A stretch of DNA of 26,762 nucleotides from Candidatus Pelagibacter sp. (GCA_028408025.1 JAOOKL010000003.1:1-26762), one strand, 5' to 3'; shown: positions 1 to 9,682, counted from the first letter of the stretch. Numbers and translations: made by a program. Notes: generated by a model not told the origin, from the sequence alone.

Positions 1-169
1 TTGATTGAAATTTAGAATAATATTTTTTAGCTTTTGTCTTGTCTTTTGATTTAATTAATAAATCCATCTCTTTAACCGCATTTTTGTACTTACTTTTACG
101 TATCCTGTTAATTTGAGTCTGTTTTTTTACTCTTCTTACTCTTCTAATCGCTGATTTGGTATTTGGCAT
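1..169 (-). CDS. rpsT: 30S ribosomal protein S20, partial (C-terminus beyond window)
   Basis: Reading leftward from an ATG at 169 gives MPNTKSAIRRVRRVKKQTQI and 36 further residues without a stop before the window edge, 56 residues in all. The opening (P-N-T-K-S-A then arginine/lysine-rich helix) is the S20 signature; S20 is a small 16S rRNA-binding protein of the 30S subunit, normally about 85-90 residues, so roughly 30 residues lie outside the window. The high lysine/arginine content is as expected. It follows mutM on the same strand after a 49-bp gap that holds a plausible promoter. In many alphaproteobacteria rpsT sits beside dnaA, which could be the next gene to the left (inference). The identification is firm although the gene is cut. 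Confidence 0.93.
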   Translation of the reverse strand, partial: MPNTKSAIRRVRRVKKQTQINRIRKSKYKNAVKEMDLLIKSKDKTKAKKYYSKFQS

Positions 170-180
170 ATTTTTTAAAA

Positions 181-209
181 TGTATATATCTCAGTATAAC
201 CAGGGTCAA
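181..209 (-). promoter_or_regulatory. Probable sigma70-type promoter of rpsT
   Basis: On the minus strand the gap between mutM and rpsT contains TTGACC (204-209), a 17-bp spacer and TATACA (181-186). This is 5/6 at -35 and 4/6 at -10 with ideal spacing, and a start site would fall a few bases before the rpsT ATG at 169, leaving a very short leader. AT-rich sequence yields many false -10 boxes, but the TTGACC is distinctive here. Confidence 0.5.
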
Positions 210-218
210 CTTTTTTTA

Positions 219-1088
219 TCACTTTTGACATTTTGGACAAAAGAAACTTGAACGATTTGATAGTGAAATTTTTTTTATGTGCGCTTTACAATATTTATTT
301 GGACACTTAGAACCTTTTTTACCATAAACATTAAAATTTTGCTGAAAACTCCCTTTTTTTCCTGAACTATTAGAAAAGTCTTTTATTGACGAACCGCCAA
401 GCAAAATTGCTTTATTTAGGACTTTTTTTGTATTTTTGACAATTTTTAATAACTCAGAATTATTTAATTTCTTAATCTTTCTATTAGGTTTAATTTTACA
501 TAAAAAAAGAATTTCATTAGCATAAATGTTACCTAATCCTGAAATAAATTTTTGATCCATTAGTAAGTTTTTTATCATTTTTGATTTTCCTGGAAGATAT
601 CTCTTAAAATATTCAACATTAAATAAATTGCTTAGTGGCTCTGGCCCAAGTATTTTAATATGTTCATTTTTATAAATGTCTTCTTTCCTTTCAAATTTAA
701 TGAAACCAAATTTCCTTATATCATTATAAATAAGTTTTAAGTTGTTTTTAAAAATAAAAATTAATCTATCGTGTTTCTGATAATTCGTATTTTCAATTTC
801 ATAATAAAAACTAGTTTTTTGTATTTTATTTTTTTTTTTTAAGATAAAAAATTTTCCTGTCATTCCAAGGTGTGCAATCATTACAATATTATTATTAAAG
901 AAAAACAATAAGTATTTGGATCTTCTTTCTATGCGCGATATCTCATGACCAATAATCTTATTTATTTCACTTTTTTTGACTTTATATCTCAAATTGATAT
1001 CATTTAATTTAATGTCTTTGATGGTCAAATTACAAATTTGATTTTCTAGTGACTTTTTAACAACTTCAACTTCTGGTAATTCTGGCAT
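219..1088 (-). CDS. mutM: Formamidopyrimidine-DNA glycosylase / AP lyase (Fpg)
   Basis: Bifunctional base-excision repair enzyme that removes oxidised purines such as 8-oxoguanine and nicks the abasic site. The 289-residue protein starts MPELPEVE: after Met removal the N-terminal proline (P2) is the catalytic nucleophile and E3 the acid, which fixes the start. K58 (RRSKY) matches the conserved phosphate-binding lysine, and HLGMTGKF (73-80) is a family motif. Near the end, GLGNIYANE is the conserved H2TH segment and a zinc finger uses C262, C267, C284 and C287. The first pair is C-x4-C rather than C-x2-C, a spacing I associate with alphaproteobacterial MutM. Its start lies only 11 bp from the divergent ubiE start. 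Length is slightly above the usual 270-280 because of lysine-rich loops. Confidence 0.96.
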   Translation of the reverse strand: MPELPEVEVVKKSLENQICNLTIKDIKLNDINLRYKVKKSEINKIIGHEISRIERRSKYLLFFFNNNIVMIAHLGMTGKFFILKKKNKIQKTSFYYEIENTNYQKHDRLIFIFKNNLKLIYNDIRKFGFIKFERKEDIYKNEHIKILGPEPLSNLFNVEYFKRYLPGKSKMIKNLLMDQKFISGLGNIYANEILFLCKIKPNRKIKKLNNSELLKIVKNTKKVLNKAILLGGSSIKDFSNSSGKKGSFQQNFNVYGKKGSKCPNKYCKAHIKKISLSNRSSFFCPKCQK

Positions 1089-1099
1089 ATAATTTATTT

Positions 1100-1804
1100 A
1101 TGAAAAACACTATTCAAGATAAAACTAAACTAGTCAATTCAGTTTTTTCTAAAGTAAATAGAAAATACGATTTAATGAATGACATAATGTCTCTTGGTAT
1201 TCATCGTATTTGGAAAAATAAATTTCTTGACTGGATGAATCCTCAACAGGGAAATAATTTGATTGATGTGGCTTCTGGGACAGGAGATATTGCTAAAATG
1301 TATTCTAAAGCAGTAAACAATTCTTCTGAAATCCACTGTGTTGAGCCTAATGAAGAAATGTTAAAAATTGGGAAAAAAAATTTGAACAAATTTAAAAACA
1401 TCAAATGGCACAAAAATAAAGCGGAAAAATTGTCCTTCAAATCAAATACTTTTGATTTTTACTCTATAAGTTATGGGTTAAGAAATGTTACAAATATTAA
1501 TTTAGCTTTGAAAGAAGCTTTTAGAGTTATAAAACCAGGTGGTAGGTTTATGTGTTTAGAATTTTCTAAAATTGATAACGAAATAATAAACTTCTTATAC
1601 CAAAATTACTCTAAAGTAATACCGTTAGTAGGAAAATATATAGTCGGATCATCAGATCCATATGATTATCTTATAAGAAGTATTAAAAGTTTTTATAATC
1701 AAGATGAATTAGTTAATTTAATTGAACAAAATGGATTCTCGAATGTTGAATATAGAAATCTATCTAATGGTATTTCTGCAATACATTCAGGATGGAAAAT
1801 CTAA
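1100..1804 (+). CDS. ubiE: Ubiquinone/menaquinone biosynthesis C-methyltransferase
   Basis: SAM-dependent C-methyltransferase of ubiquinone synthesis (C2 methylation of the benzoquinol ring). The 234 residues open with the family block V-F-S-K-V...K-Y-D-L-M-N-D-I-M-S-L-G-I-H-R-I-W-K (about 14-39). The SAM-binding motif I is LIDVASGTGDIA (54-65), then the YGLRN and KPGGRFMCLEFS blocks typical of UbiE. The length is a little shorter than the 250-residue E. coli protein. The stop is followed directly by the ATG of ubiB with no gap, so the two are translationally linked. The pair points to an aerobic, ubiquinone-based respiratory chain. The first 11 bp upstream separate it from mutM, so its promoter must lie within mutM coding sequence. 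Confidence 0.95.
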   Translation: MKNTIQDKTKLVNSVFSKVNRKYDLMNDIMSLGIHRIWKNKFLDWMNPQQGNNLIDVASGTGDIAKMYSKAVNNSSEIHCVEPNEEMLKIGKKNLNKFKNIKWHKNKAEKLSFKSNTFDFYSISYGLRNVTNINLALKEAFRVIKPGGRFMCLEFSKIDNEIINFLYQNYSKVIPLVGKYIVGSSDPYDYLIRSIKSFYNQDELVNLIEQNGFSNVEYRNLSNGISAIHSGWKI

Positions 1805-3370
1805 ATGATAACCAGAATAATTAGATTATTTAAAATAGCCAGAAAACTCTCAATTTCTGGAGCTGTTGAAACAGTAAATCAAATATATAAATTGCCGCTT
1901 TCAATTAATATTTTTTTTAGCATTATTTCTTTAGGTTCAGATAGAAAAAATTTAAATATAGAAAAAAAACCTGGGGAAAGACTTTGTATAGCTTTGGAAA
2001 GCATGGGTACAACTTTTATAAAACTAGGACAATTTCTTGCTACTCGGCCAGACATATTAGGTGAAGAACTTGCAAAAAATCTTGAAAAATTACAAGATAA
2101 AGTTCCCGCTTTCGATACTTATGAGGCCAAAAAAATTATTAAAAAAGAGATAGGTGATCTTCAATTCAAAAATATCTTAGATCTAAGTGAACCTATCGCA
2201 GCTGCTTCCATAGCGCAAGTTCATATAGCAAAAATTAAAGAAGAAAACATTGATAAAGAAGTGGCAATAAAGATATTAAGACCAGATATTGAAAAATTAT
2301 TCAATGAAGAATTAGATGCTTTAATGTTATTTGCGTACATTATTGAAAATACTTTTTCAAAAGCTAAGAGACTTAAACTTGTTGAAGTTGTTCATCTGCT
2401 CAGAGAAATAACAAACATTGAAATGGATTTAAGATTTGAAGCTGCTGCAGCAAACGAGTTATATGAGAATACAAAAAATGATAAAGGGTTTAATGTTCCA
2501 AAAATTTATTGGAATTTTACTACAAAAAAAATTTTAACTTTAGATAAAGTTGAGGGATTTTCTATTCGTGAGCAAGATAAACTAGAAAATTTGGGTATAA
2601 ATTTAAAATTATTAGCCGAAAATTTAATTCAACATTTTTTAAAACAGGCTGTTAGGGATGGTTTCTTTCATGGAGATATGCATCAAGGAAATTTATTTGT
2701 TGATAAACATGGAAATATTATTCCTGTTGATTTTGGGATAATGGGAAGACTCGACAAAAATAATAGAAAATATTTAGCTGAAATTTTATATGGTTTTATT
2801 CAAAGAGATTACAACAAAGTTGCTGAAGTCCATTTTCAAGCTGGTTTGGTTCCACAAGAAGCATCTAAAGATGAATTTGCCCAAGCTTTGAGATCTGTTG
2901 GAGAGCCAATCTTTGGCCAATCAATAAAAGATATTTCTGGAGGAAATTTGTTGGCTCAACTATTTGAAATAACTGATAAATTTAATATGCCAACACAAAC
3001 ACCTTTACTTCTGTTACAAAAAACTATGGTGGTAGTAGAAGGTGTTGCAAGAAAATTATATCCAGAAACTAATATTTGGGAAGTATCAAGACCTGTATTA
3101 GAGAACTGGTTAAAAAGTATAAAAAGTCCTAAATCTACGTTGGATACTGCTATTAATACCTCGACAGAAATAATAAAAAGAATTCCAGATTTTCCTGATT
3201 TTATGGATAAGGCGAATTATGCCCTGCAACTTTTAGCTGAGGGTAAACTAAATTTAGGATCTAGAGTTAATAAAAATTTAGAGATTGAGGAAATGAGACT
3301 TAAAAATTTCAGAAATAATTTAATAATAAGTTTTTTTGGTGTTGTAATTGTTATCTTATTAGTATTTTAA
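1805..3370 (+). CDS. ubiB: UbiB family ABC1-type atypical kinase/ATPase for ubiquinone biosynthesis
   Basis: Membrane-associated ABC1/ADCK-family protein needed for ubiquinone synthesis; the family has an atypical protein-kinase fold with ATPase activity. Visible motifs over 521 residues: KxGQ signature in FIKLGQFLATRPD (about 71-83), the alanine-rich loop AAASIAQVH (132-140), the ATP lysine in VAIKILRP (K156), the catalytic-loop-like HGDMHQGN (289-296) and DFG (309-311). The C-terminus, about residues 500-520, is a hydrophobic membrane segment. Length and layout match UbiB. It starts immediately after the ubiE stop and ends 7 bp before coaBC, so ubiE-ubiB-coaBC-dut probably form one transcript. 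Confidence 0.95.
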   Translation: MITRIIRLFKIARKLSISGAVETVNQIYKLPLSINIFFSIISLGSDRKNLNIEKKPGERLCIALESMGTTFIKLGQFLATRPDILGEELAKNLEKLQDKVPAFDTYEAKKIIKKEIGDLQFKNILDLSEPIAAASIAQVHIAKIKEENIDKEVAIKILRPDIEKLFNEELDALMLFAYIIENTFSKAKRLKLVEVVHLLREITNIEMDLRFEAAAANELYENTKNDKGFNVPKIYWNFTTKKILTLDKVEGFSIREQDKLENLGINLKLLAENLIQHFLKQAVRDGFFHGDMHQGNLFVDKHGNIIPVDFGIMGRLDKNNRKYLAEILYGFIQRDYNKVAEVHFQAGLVPQEASKDEFAQALRSVGEPIFGQSIKDISGGNLLAQLFEITDKFNMPTQTPLLLLQKTMVVVEGVARKLYPETNIWEVSRPVLENWLKSIKSPKSTLDTAINTSTEIIKRIPDFPDFMDKANYALQLLAEGKLNLGSRVNKNLEIEEMRLKNFRNNLIISFFGVVIVILLVF

Positions 3371-3377
3371 TCGCATA

Positions 3378-4607
3378 ATGGAATTAAAAAATAAAAAGAT
3401 TTTAATAATAGTAGGTGGAGGGATATCCGCTTATAAATCTCTAGATTTAATCCGACTATTAATAAAGAATAATGTCGAAGTTAAAACTATACTTACTAAA
3501 AGTGGTAAAGAATTTGTTACTCCCTTATCAATAACTTCACTGACGAAAAATAAAACTTTTGAGGATATTTTCGATAATAATAGTGAAGCAGAGATAGATC
3601 ATATAGCGCTATCAAGGTGGGCAGATTTGATTATAGTTTTGCCAACTACTGCAAATTTTATGACTAAGTTAAGCTTAGGTAAGGCTGAAGATTTAGCTAC
3701 TACAGTTATTTTAGCTTCAAATAAAGAAGTTCTTTTAGTTCCTGCTATGAATGTAAGAATGTGGCTTCATAAAGCAACTCAAAAAAATTTTAAAACTTTA
3801 ATGGATTATAGTTATCAATTTATTGGTCCCGAAAAAGGTGAGATGGCCTGTGGAGAATTTGGAGAAGGGAAAATGTCTAGTCCAAGACAAATTTTAGCAT
3901 ATCTTAAAAATTATTTTGATAAGAAAGATTACATTAAACATAAAAAATTTAAAGCTTTAGTTACTTCAGGGCCTACTAGAGAATATTTAGATCCTGTGAG
4001 ATATATCTCAAATGAATCTAGTGGTAAACAAGGTTACGAAGTTGCGTTGGCTTTAAACAGACTTGGAATTAAAACTACGCTAATTACAGGACCAACTACT
4101 CAAAATGTAAATTCAAAAGACTTAAATATAAAAAAAATTACAACTGCAAATGAAATGATGAATGAAGTTATAAAAACATTACCAGTTGATATTGCCGTTT
4201 GTGCTGCAGCCGTCTCAGATTTTAAACCTAAAAATAAGAGTAAAAATAAAATTAAAAAAAATGTTAATGACTCTAAAGTTATTCAACTAGAAGAAAATTC
4301 AGATATACTTAGCTATTTAAGTAAAAATAATAAAAATAGACCTAGAGTGGTTGTTGGTTTTTCAGCAGAGACAGAAAACGTAATCAAAAATTCAAAAATA
4401 AAGATAAAAGAAAAGTATTGCGATTTTATTGTTGCAAACGATGTCTCAAAAAACCAAGGGTTTAATTCAGATTATAATAAAGTCTCTATCATAGATAAGA
4501 AAGGTGGAGTTCAATCCATTCCTAAAAATAAAAAAAGTTTTATTGCAAATAAAGTTGCAAAAATTATTTTAGATAAACTTTTAATTAATGACAAAAATTT
4601 TAATTAA
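3378..4607 (+). CDS. coaBC: Bifunctional phosphopantothenoylcysteine decarboxylase / phosphopantothenate-cysteine ligase
   Basis: Catalyses two successive steps of coenzyme A synthesis: joining cysteine to 4'-phosphopantothenate (CoaB) and decarboxylating the product (CoaC). The 409-residue protein has the N-terminal FMN-dependent CoaC domain: GGGISAYK (13-20), catalytic H75 in [16 protein letters not shown] (122-129), and the substrate-clamp motif [11 protein letters not shown] (156-166) with C158. The C-terminal CoaB domain starts near residue 190, with [29 protein letters not shown] nucleotide-binding sequence, followed by AAVSDFKP. Both domains are complete. The end overlaps the dut start by 20 bp in another frame. 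coaBC-dut adjacency is widespread in bacteria, which supports the call. Confidence 0.96.
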   Translation: MELKNKKILIIVGGGISAYKSLDLIRLLIKNNVEVKTILTKSGKEFVTPLSITSLTKNKTFEDIFDNNSEAEIDHIALSRWADLIIVLPTTANFMTKLSLGKAEDLATTVILASNKEVLLVPAMNVRMWLHKATQKNFKTLMDYSYQFIGPEKGEMACGEFGEGKMSSPRQILAYLKNYFDKKDYIKHKKFKALVTSGPTREYLDPVRYISNESSGKQGYEVALALNRLGIKTTLITGPTTQNVNSKDLNIKKITTANEMMNEVIKTLPVDIAVCAAAVSDFKPKNKSKNKIKKNVNDSKVIQLEENSDILSYLSKNNKNRPRVVVGFSAETENVIKNSKIKIKEKYCDFIVANDVSKNQGFNSDYNKVSIIDKKGGVQSIPKNKKSFIANKVAKIILDKLLINDKNFN

Positions 4608-5028
4608 GAGATTATCTAAAGAAGTTGTTTTACCTAAATATGAAACTCAAGGTTCCTCTGGTATGGACTTATCAGCTAATGTAGTATCAAGCATAAACAT
4701 TAAACCTGGAAAAAAAGAAATAATACCTACCGGAATAGCTTTATCAGTTCCAAAAGGATTTGAAGTTCAAATAAGACCACGATCAGGATTAGCAGCTAAG
4801 CACAACATAACAGTTCTTAATACGCCTGGTACAATTGATGCAGATTACAGAGGAGAATTGAAGGTTATATTAATCAATCTTGGTCAGGAAACATTTAAAG
4901 TTGAAAAAGGTTTTCGAATTGCACAAATGGTCCTTTCTCCTGTTGTACAAGCTAAATTTGAAGAGGTTGATAGCTTAGACGATACAGAAAGGGGAGAGGG
5001 CGGTTTTGGTTCTACTGGAACTAAGTAA
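4588..5028 (+). CDS. dut: Deoxyuridine 5'-triphosphate nucleotidohydrolase (dUTPase)
   Basis: Homotrimeric enzyme hydrolysing dUTP to dUMP and pyrophosphate, which keeps uracil out of DNA and supplies the dTMP precursor. All five dUTPase motifs are visible in 146 residues: SSGMDLSA (23-30), [11 protein letters not shown] (63-73), [10 protein letters not shown] with the catalytic Asp at 84 (81-90), RIAQMVLSP (110-118) and the C-terminal arm [10 protein letters not shown] (135-144). The ATG lies 20 bp inside coaBC; the sequence [10 protein letters not shown] aligns as a normal N-terminus, so the overlap appears real. The length is typical. The next gene follows after 4 bp. Confidence 0.96.
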   Translation: MTKILIKRLSKEVVLPKYETQGSSGMDLSANVVSSINIKPGKKEIIPTGIALSVPKGFEVQIRPRSGLAAKHNITVLNTPGTIDADYRGELKVILINLGQETFKVEKGFRIAQMVLSPVVQAKFEEVDSLDDTERGEGGFGSTGTK

Positions 5029-5032
5029 ATAA

Positions 5033-5776
5033 ATGAAAATGAACTTAGGTGCATTCGAAAGATTTGAAAAACAAATAATTTTAAAAAAAGTTGGGTTAGC
5101 AGGTCAAAAAAAAATATTTTCTTCTAGGGTATTAATTGTAGGGATGGGAGGATTGGGTTGCCCTTTGCTCTATTATTTGTCTGCATCAGGAGTAGGTAAA
5201 ATTGGAATTGTTGATTTTGATAAGGTTGAGATATCTAATTTAAACAGGCAAAGCCTTTTTAGTTTCAAAGATATCGGCAAATATAAGGTGAACCAAGCTA
5301 AGAAAGTAATTAATGAGATGGATAAAAAAATAAAAATTTTTACATTTAGAAAAAAGCTTAATGCAAAAAATATAAAAAAAATTTTTAAATCATTTGATAT
5401 CATTTGTGATGGCACAGACAATTATAAAACTAGATATTTAATTAACGATTATTGTAAAAAAAGTAAAAAAATATTGATATCATCTGCTATAAGTAAATTT
5501 GACGGACAGTTAATGAACTTTAATTTTAAAAAAAAAGGTCCATGTTTTAGATGCTTTATGCCTGAAACACCTAGTTTTGAAAATAACTGCCAAACAGATG
5601 GAATATTCTCACCAGTAGCAGGTGTCATGGGTTCTTTACAAGCAAATGAAGTATTAAAAACAATTCTAAATACAAAACATAAAAATATTAAAAATTTAAT
5701 CATTTTCGATGCTTTAAAAACTGAGTTTAGAAAATCTAAAATATTAATAAATCCTAAGTGTATAAATAGATGTTAA
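5033..5776 (+). CDS. ThiF/MoeB/HesA family E1-like adenylyltransferase
   Basis: E1-like enzyme that adenylates the C-terminal glycine of a ubiquitin-like sulfur carrier (MoaD or ThiS type). The 247 residues contain the N-terminal block RFEKQIILKKVG, the ATP-binding GMGGLGCPLL (38-46), acidic D61/D63, the NLNRQ motif (69-73, Arg72), and D127/D130 in CDGTDNY. C171-x2-C174 forms half of the zinc site, and C186 in NNCQTDGIFSP aligns with the catalytic cysteine of MoeB. The second zinc pair at the extreme C-terminus reads C-I-N-R-C, an x3 rather than the usual x2 spacing. No moa or thi genes are nearby, so the partner cannot be decided; moeB is likelier than thiF only by general resemblance. Its last 7 bp overlap the next gene. 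Confidence 0.85.
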   Translation: MKMNLGAFERFEKQIILKKVGLAGQKKIFSSRVLIVGMGGLGCPLLYYLSASGVGKIGIVDFDKVEISNLNRQSLFSFKDIGKYKVNQAKKVINEMDKKIKIFTFRKKLNAKNIKKIFKSFDIICDGTDNYKTRYLINDYCKKSKKILISSAISKFDGQLMNFNFKKKGPCFRCFMPETPSFENNCQTDGIFSPVAGVMGSLQANEVLKTILNTKHKNIKNLIIFDALKTEFRKSKILINPKCINRC

Positions 5777-6213
5777 AAATTTTAACAATCTTTATTATTT
5801 TTTTTTTGAAATCCAATATTTTTGCTCAAGAAGATTATTTTTTAACATTACGATATGATAAAGTAAATTTGAGACAAGGCCCTTCAAAAGAGTATCCAAT
5901 AAAAATATTTTATAAAAAAAAATTTTTACCTGTTTTAATTCAAGATCAATCCGATAATTTTAGAAGAATTAAAGATCATGAGAATAATACAGGTTGGATA
6001 CATATATCTCAACTTTCCAAGAAAAAGGCTGCTATAGTTAAAAATGAAGAATTAATTATGTTTAAAAATCCCACAATTTATTCAGCACCTATCGCAATAC
6101 TTAAAAAAGGAAAGCTTGTAAAAATTTTTAAATGTAAAGATATCTGGTGTAAAGCTAAATCTGGTAATTACAAAGGATGGTTAAAAAAAGAAAATTTGTG
6201 GGGAAGATTTTAA
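5770..6213 (+). CDS. Secreted bacterial SH3-domain (SH3b) protein
   Basis: The 147-residue protein starts with a hydrophobic signal sequence (about residues 1-19, ending near IFAQ), so it is probably exported to the periplasm. The mature part has two SH3b-like repeats. The first has the V-N-L-R-Q-G-P-S-K-E-Y-P pattern (about 32-43) and ends in TGWIHISQLS. The second runs from about residue 85 and ends with YKGWLKKENLWG. This layout matches small alphaproteobacterial SH3-domain proteins of unknown role, thought to bind cell-wall components. The substrate is not shown by the sequence. Its start overlaps the ThiF-like gene by 7 bp and its TAA overlaps the TAA of the convergent gene. Confidence 0.75.
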   Translation: MLKILTIFIIFFLKSNIFAQEDYFLTLRYDKVNLRQGPSKEYPIKIFYKKKFLPVLIQDQSDNFRRIKDHENNTGWIHISQLSKKKAAIVKNEELIMFKNPTIYSAPIAILKKGKLVKIFKCKDIWCKAKSGNYKGWLKKENLWGRF

Positions 6214-6452
6214 CTTTTTATTTTTGACGCCCAAAATTTATCTAACATAAAATACCATACCGCATTGGCTAATGGTTCAACTATTGCATCAGTTAACGCT
6301 ATCATAAAAGATACATCGGCTATTAACATTAACACTGTAATAGCTATAGCAAAGTGTCCAATCGTATAAACTATTGTCCTTAAAATTGAACCTTTGTTGT
6401 TTTTATACACTCCTTTTGCAGCATTAAAAATTCCAGAAGTTAGTTCAGTCAT
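6210..6452 (-). CDS. Small DUF2061-like membrane protein
   Basis: An 80-residue protein with a short polar N-terminus and two predicted transmembrane helices (about 26-46 and 48-70). The first starts with I-L-R-T-I-V-Y-T-I-G-H-F; the second ends with WYFMLDKFWASK. The R-T...ITVLMLIADVSFMIAL-D-A-I-V-E-P...W-Y...D-K-F-W layout resembles the DUF2061 family of small inner-membrane proteins, whose function is unknown. It starts 1 bp after the katG stop on the same strand, so it is almost certainly co-transcribed with katG. The stop overlaps that of the convergent SH3 gene by 4 bp. A role linked to peroxide defence is only an inference from position. The family assignment is by eye. Confidence 0.6.
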   Translation of the reverse strand: MTELTSGIFNAAKGVYKNNKGSILRTIVYTIGHFAIAITVLMLIADVSFMIALTDAIVEPLANAVWYFMLDKFWASKIKS

Positions 6453-6453
6453 T

Positions 6454-8631
<2,178 letters not shown>

Positions 8632-8644
8632 TTAATATTATTCT

Positions 8645-8675
8645 AGTTTATAATAATTCTAAACTGGAAAGTCAA
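8645..8675 (-). promoter_or_regulatory. katG promoter with overlapping palindromic Fur-family operator
   Basis: On the minus strand the irr-katG gap contains TTGACT (8670-8675), a 17-bp spacer and TATAAA (8647-8652), each 5/6 to consensus. A 21-bp palindrome (8645-8665) with arms AGTTTAGAAT/TTATAAACT and one mismatched pair covers the -10 and part of the spacer, the geometry of a repressor operator. Its core TTTAGAATTATTATAAA differs by one base from the Irr ICE consensus (TTTAGAA-N3-TTCTAAA) and by one base from the PerR box (TTATAAT-N-ATTATAA), both as I remember them. The predicted start would be about 15 bases before the katG ATG. The promoter lets katG be expressed apart from irr. Confidence 0.65.
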
Positions 8676-8685
8676 TAAAGGATAG

Positions 8686-9108
8686 CTATTTTTGGATTCT
8701 AATTACAACTTCAAGATTTTTAATTTTTTTACCTTTTGGTGGTACAGGAACTTTGCTCAATTTTACTTGATTATAATTAATATCAGTTAGTTCTTTTGTT
8801 CCTTCATCGTAGAAATGATGGTGCGACTTAATGTTCGTATCATAGTAACTTTTATTTTTACTAGTTAGAATTTCTTTTAAATATCCTGCAAGTGTAAATG
8901 CTTCAACTGTATTATAAATTGTTGCTAGGGAAATTTTTTCTTTTCCTTTTTTATTCACTTTTTTGTTTAAAGTCTGAACTGTAAAATGAAAAGTTTTATT
9001 GTTTTCAAATAGTTTTTCGGCAATCAAAATTCTTTGTTTAGTGGGTCTGAGCCCTGAACCTCTCAATTTATTTATAATTTCGTTTTTTTGGTTTATAAAT
9101 TTGGTCAT
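8686..9108 (-). CDS. irr: Irr-type Fur family transcriptional regulator
   Basis: A 140-residue Fur-superfamily regulator: winged helix at about 15-85 including LRPTKQR and ISLATIYNTVEAFTLAGYLKEI, then a dimerisation/metal domain with HHHFY (96-100). The segments KSYYDTNIKSHHHFYDEGTKELTDI and the C-terminal VPVPPKGKKI...VVIRIQK are characteristic of Irr, the alphaproteobacterial iron/heme-responsive regulator, rather than Fur, Zur or PerR. There is no N-terminal heme regulatory GCPWHD-type motif, and no CxxC zinc sites are present. Divergence from fabA is the arrangement I recall from rhizobial irr, which supports the call. katG follows on the same strand with a palindromic operator between, so it is a probable target. 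A peroxide-sensing role is possible but not shown. Confidence 0.85.
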   Translation of the reverse strand: MTKFINQKNEIINKLRGSGLRPTKQRILIAEKLFENNKTFHFTVQTLNKKVNKKGKEKISLATIYNTVEAFTLAGYLKEILTSKNKSYYDTNIKSHHHFYDEGTKELTDINYNQVKLSKVPVPPKGKKIKNLEVVIRIQK

Positions 9109-9178
9109 TTATTGATAAATAATATAATTATTTATATATAATTGTATATAAATCAAGTAAAAACTACTAACTTAAACT
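9109..9178. promoter_or_regulatory. irr-fabA divergent control region with palindrome
   Basis: This 70-bp gap separates the divergent irr and fabA starts. A palindrome at 9115-9135 has perfect 9-bp arms ATAAATAAT and ATTATTTAT around a 3-bp centre. On the plus strand TTGATA (9112-9117), 17 bp and TATATA (9135-9140) is a candidate fabA promoter. On the minus strand TTGATT (9151-9156), 18 bp and AATAAT (9127-9132) is a candidate irr promoter. Both overlap the palindrome, so one bound regulator could affect both genes. The palindrome does not match the ICE or Fur consensus well, and the region is nearly pure A/T, so chance matches are a real concern. Confidence 0.4.
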
Positions 9179-9682
9179 ATGCAAAAAAATAGCTTTAATT
9201 ATGATGAGTTGATTGCTTGTGGCAAAGGAGATCTATTTGGTGAAGGAAACGCAAAACTGCCTTTGCCTCCTATGCTGATGTTTGACAGAATAACTGAAAT
9301 AAAAAAAGATGTAGGCGATTTCAAAAAAGGTTTTATAAAAGCTGAACTAGATATCAAAGATGATTTATGGTTTTTTGATTGTCATTTTAAAGATGATCCG
9401 GTAATGCCAGGATGTTTAGGCTTAGATGCTATGTGGCAGTTAGTAGGTTTTTATTTAGGATGGGTGGGTGAACCAGGTAAAGGTAGAGCTTTAGGAGTAA
9501 ATTCTGTAAAATTTACCGGCGAAGTTCTTAAAAACGTAAAAATGGCTACTTACGAAATAAATATGAAAAGAATTTTAAAGAAAGAAGGTGCAGTAGTTGG
9601 CTTAGCTAATGGTATACTATCTGCAGATGGAAAAACAATTTACACTGCAGAAAACTTAAAAGTAGGGTTATTTAAATCATGA
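9179..9682 (+). CDS. fabA: 3-hydroxydecanoyl-ACP dehydratase/isomerase
   Basis: Bifunctional enzyme of type II fatty acid synthesis: dehydrates 3-hydroxydecanoyl-ACP and isomerises trans-2- to cis-3-decenoyl-ACP, the branch point to unsaturated fatty acids without oxygen. The 167 residues show the hot-dog fold signature almost unchanged from E. coli: [20 protein letters not shown] (68-87) with catalytic H69 and D83. [10 protein letters not shown] (about 29-38) is another family block. Length is typical. The end overlaps fabB by 4 bp (ATGA), so the two are coupled. Presence of fabA with fabB indicates that membrane fluidity depends on this pathway in this organism. Confidence 0.98.
   Translation: MQKNSFNYDELIACGKGDLFGEGNAKLPLPPMLMFDRITEIKKDVGDFKKGFIKAELDIKDDLWFFDCHFKDDPVMPGCLGLDAMWQLVGFYLGWVGEPGKGRALGVNSVKFTGEVLKNVKMATYEINMKRILKKEGAVVGLANGILSADGKTIYTAENLKVGLFKS

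Noticed and set aside
830..842. Long homopolymer in mutM as a frameshift or slippage site
   Set aside because: The MutM frame is intact on both sides of it, with conserved motifs before and after, so there is no sign of a shift.
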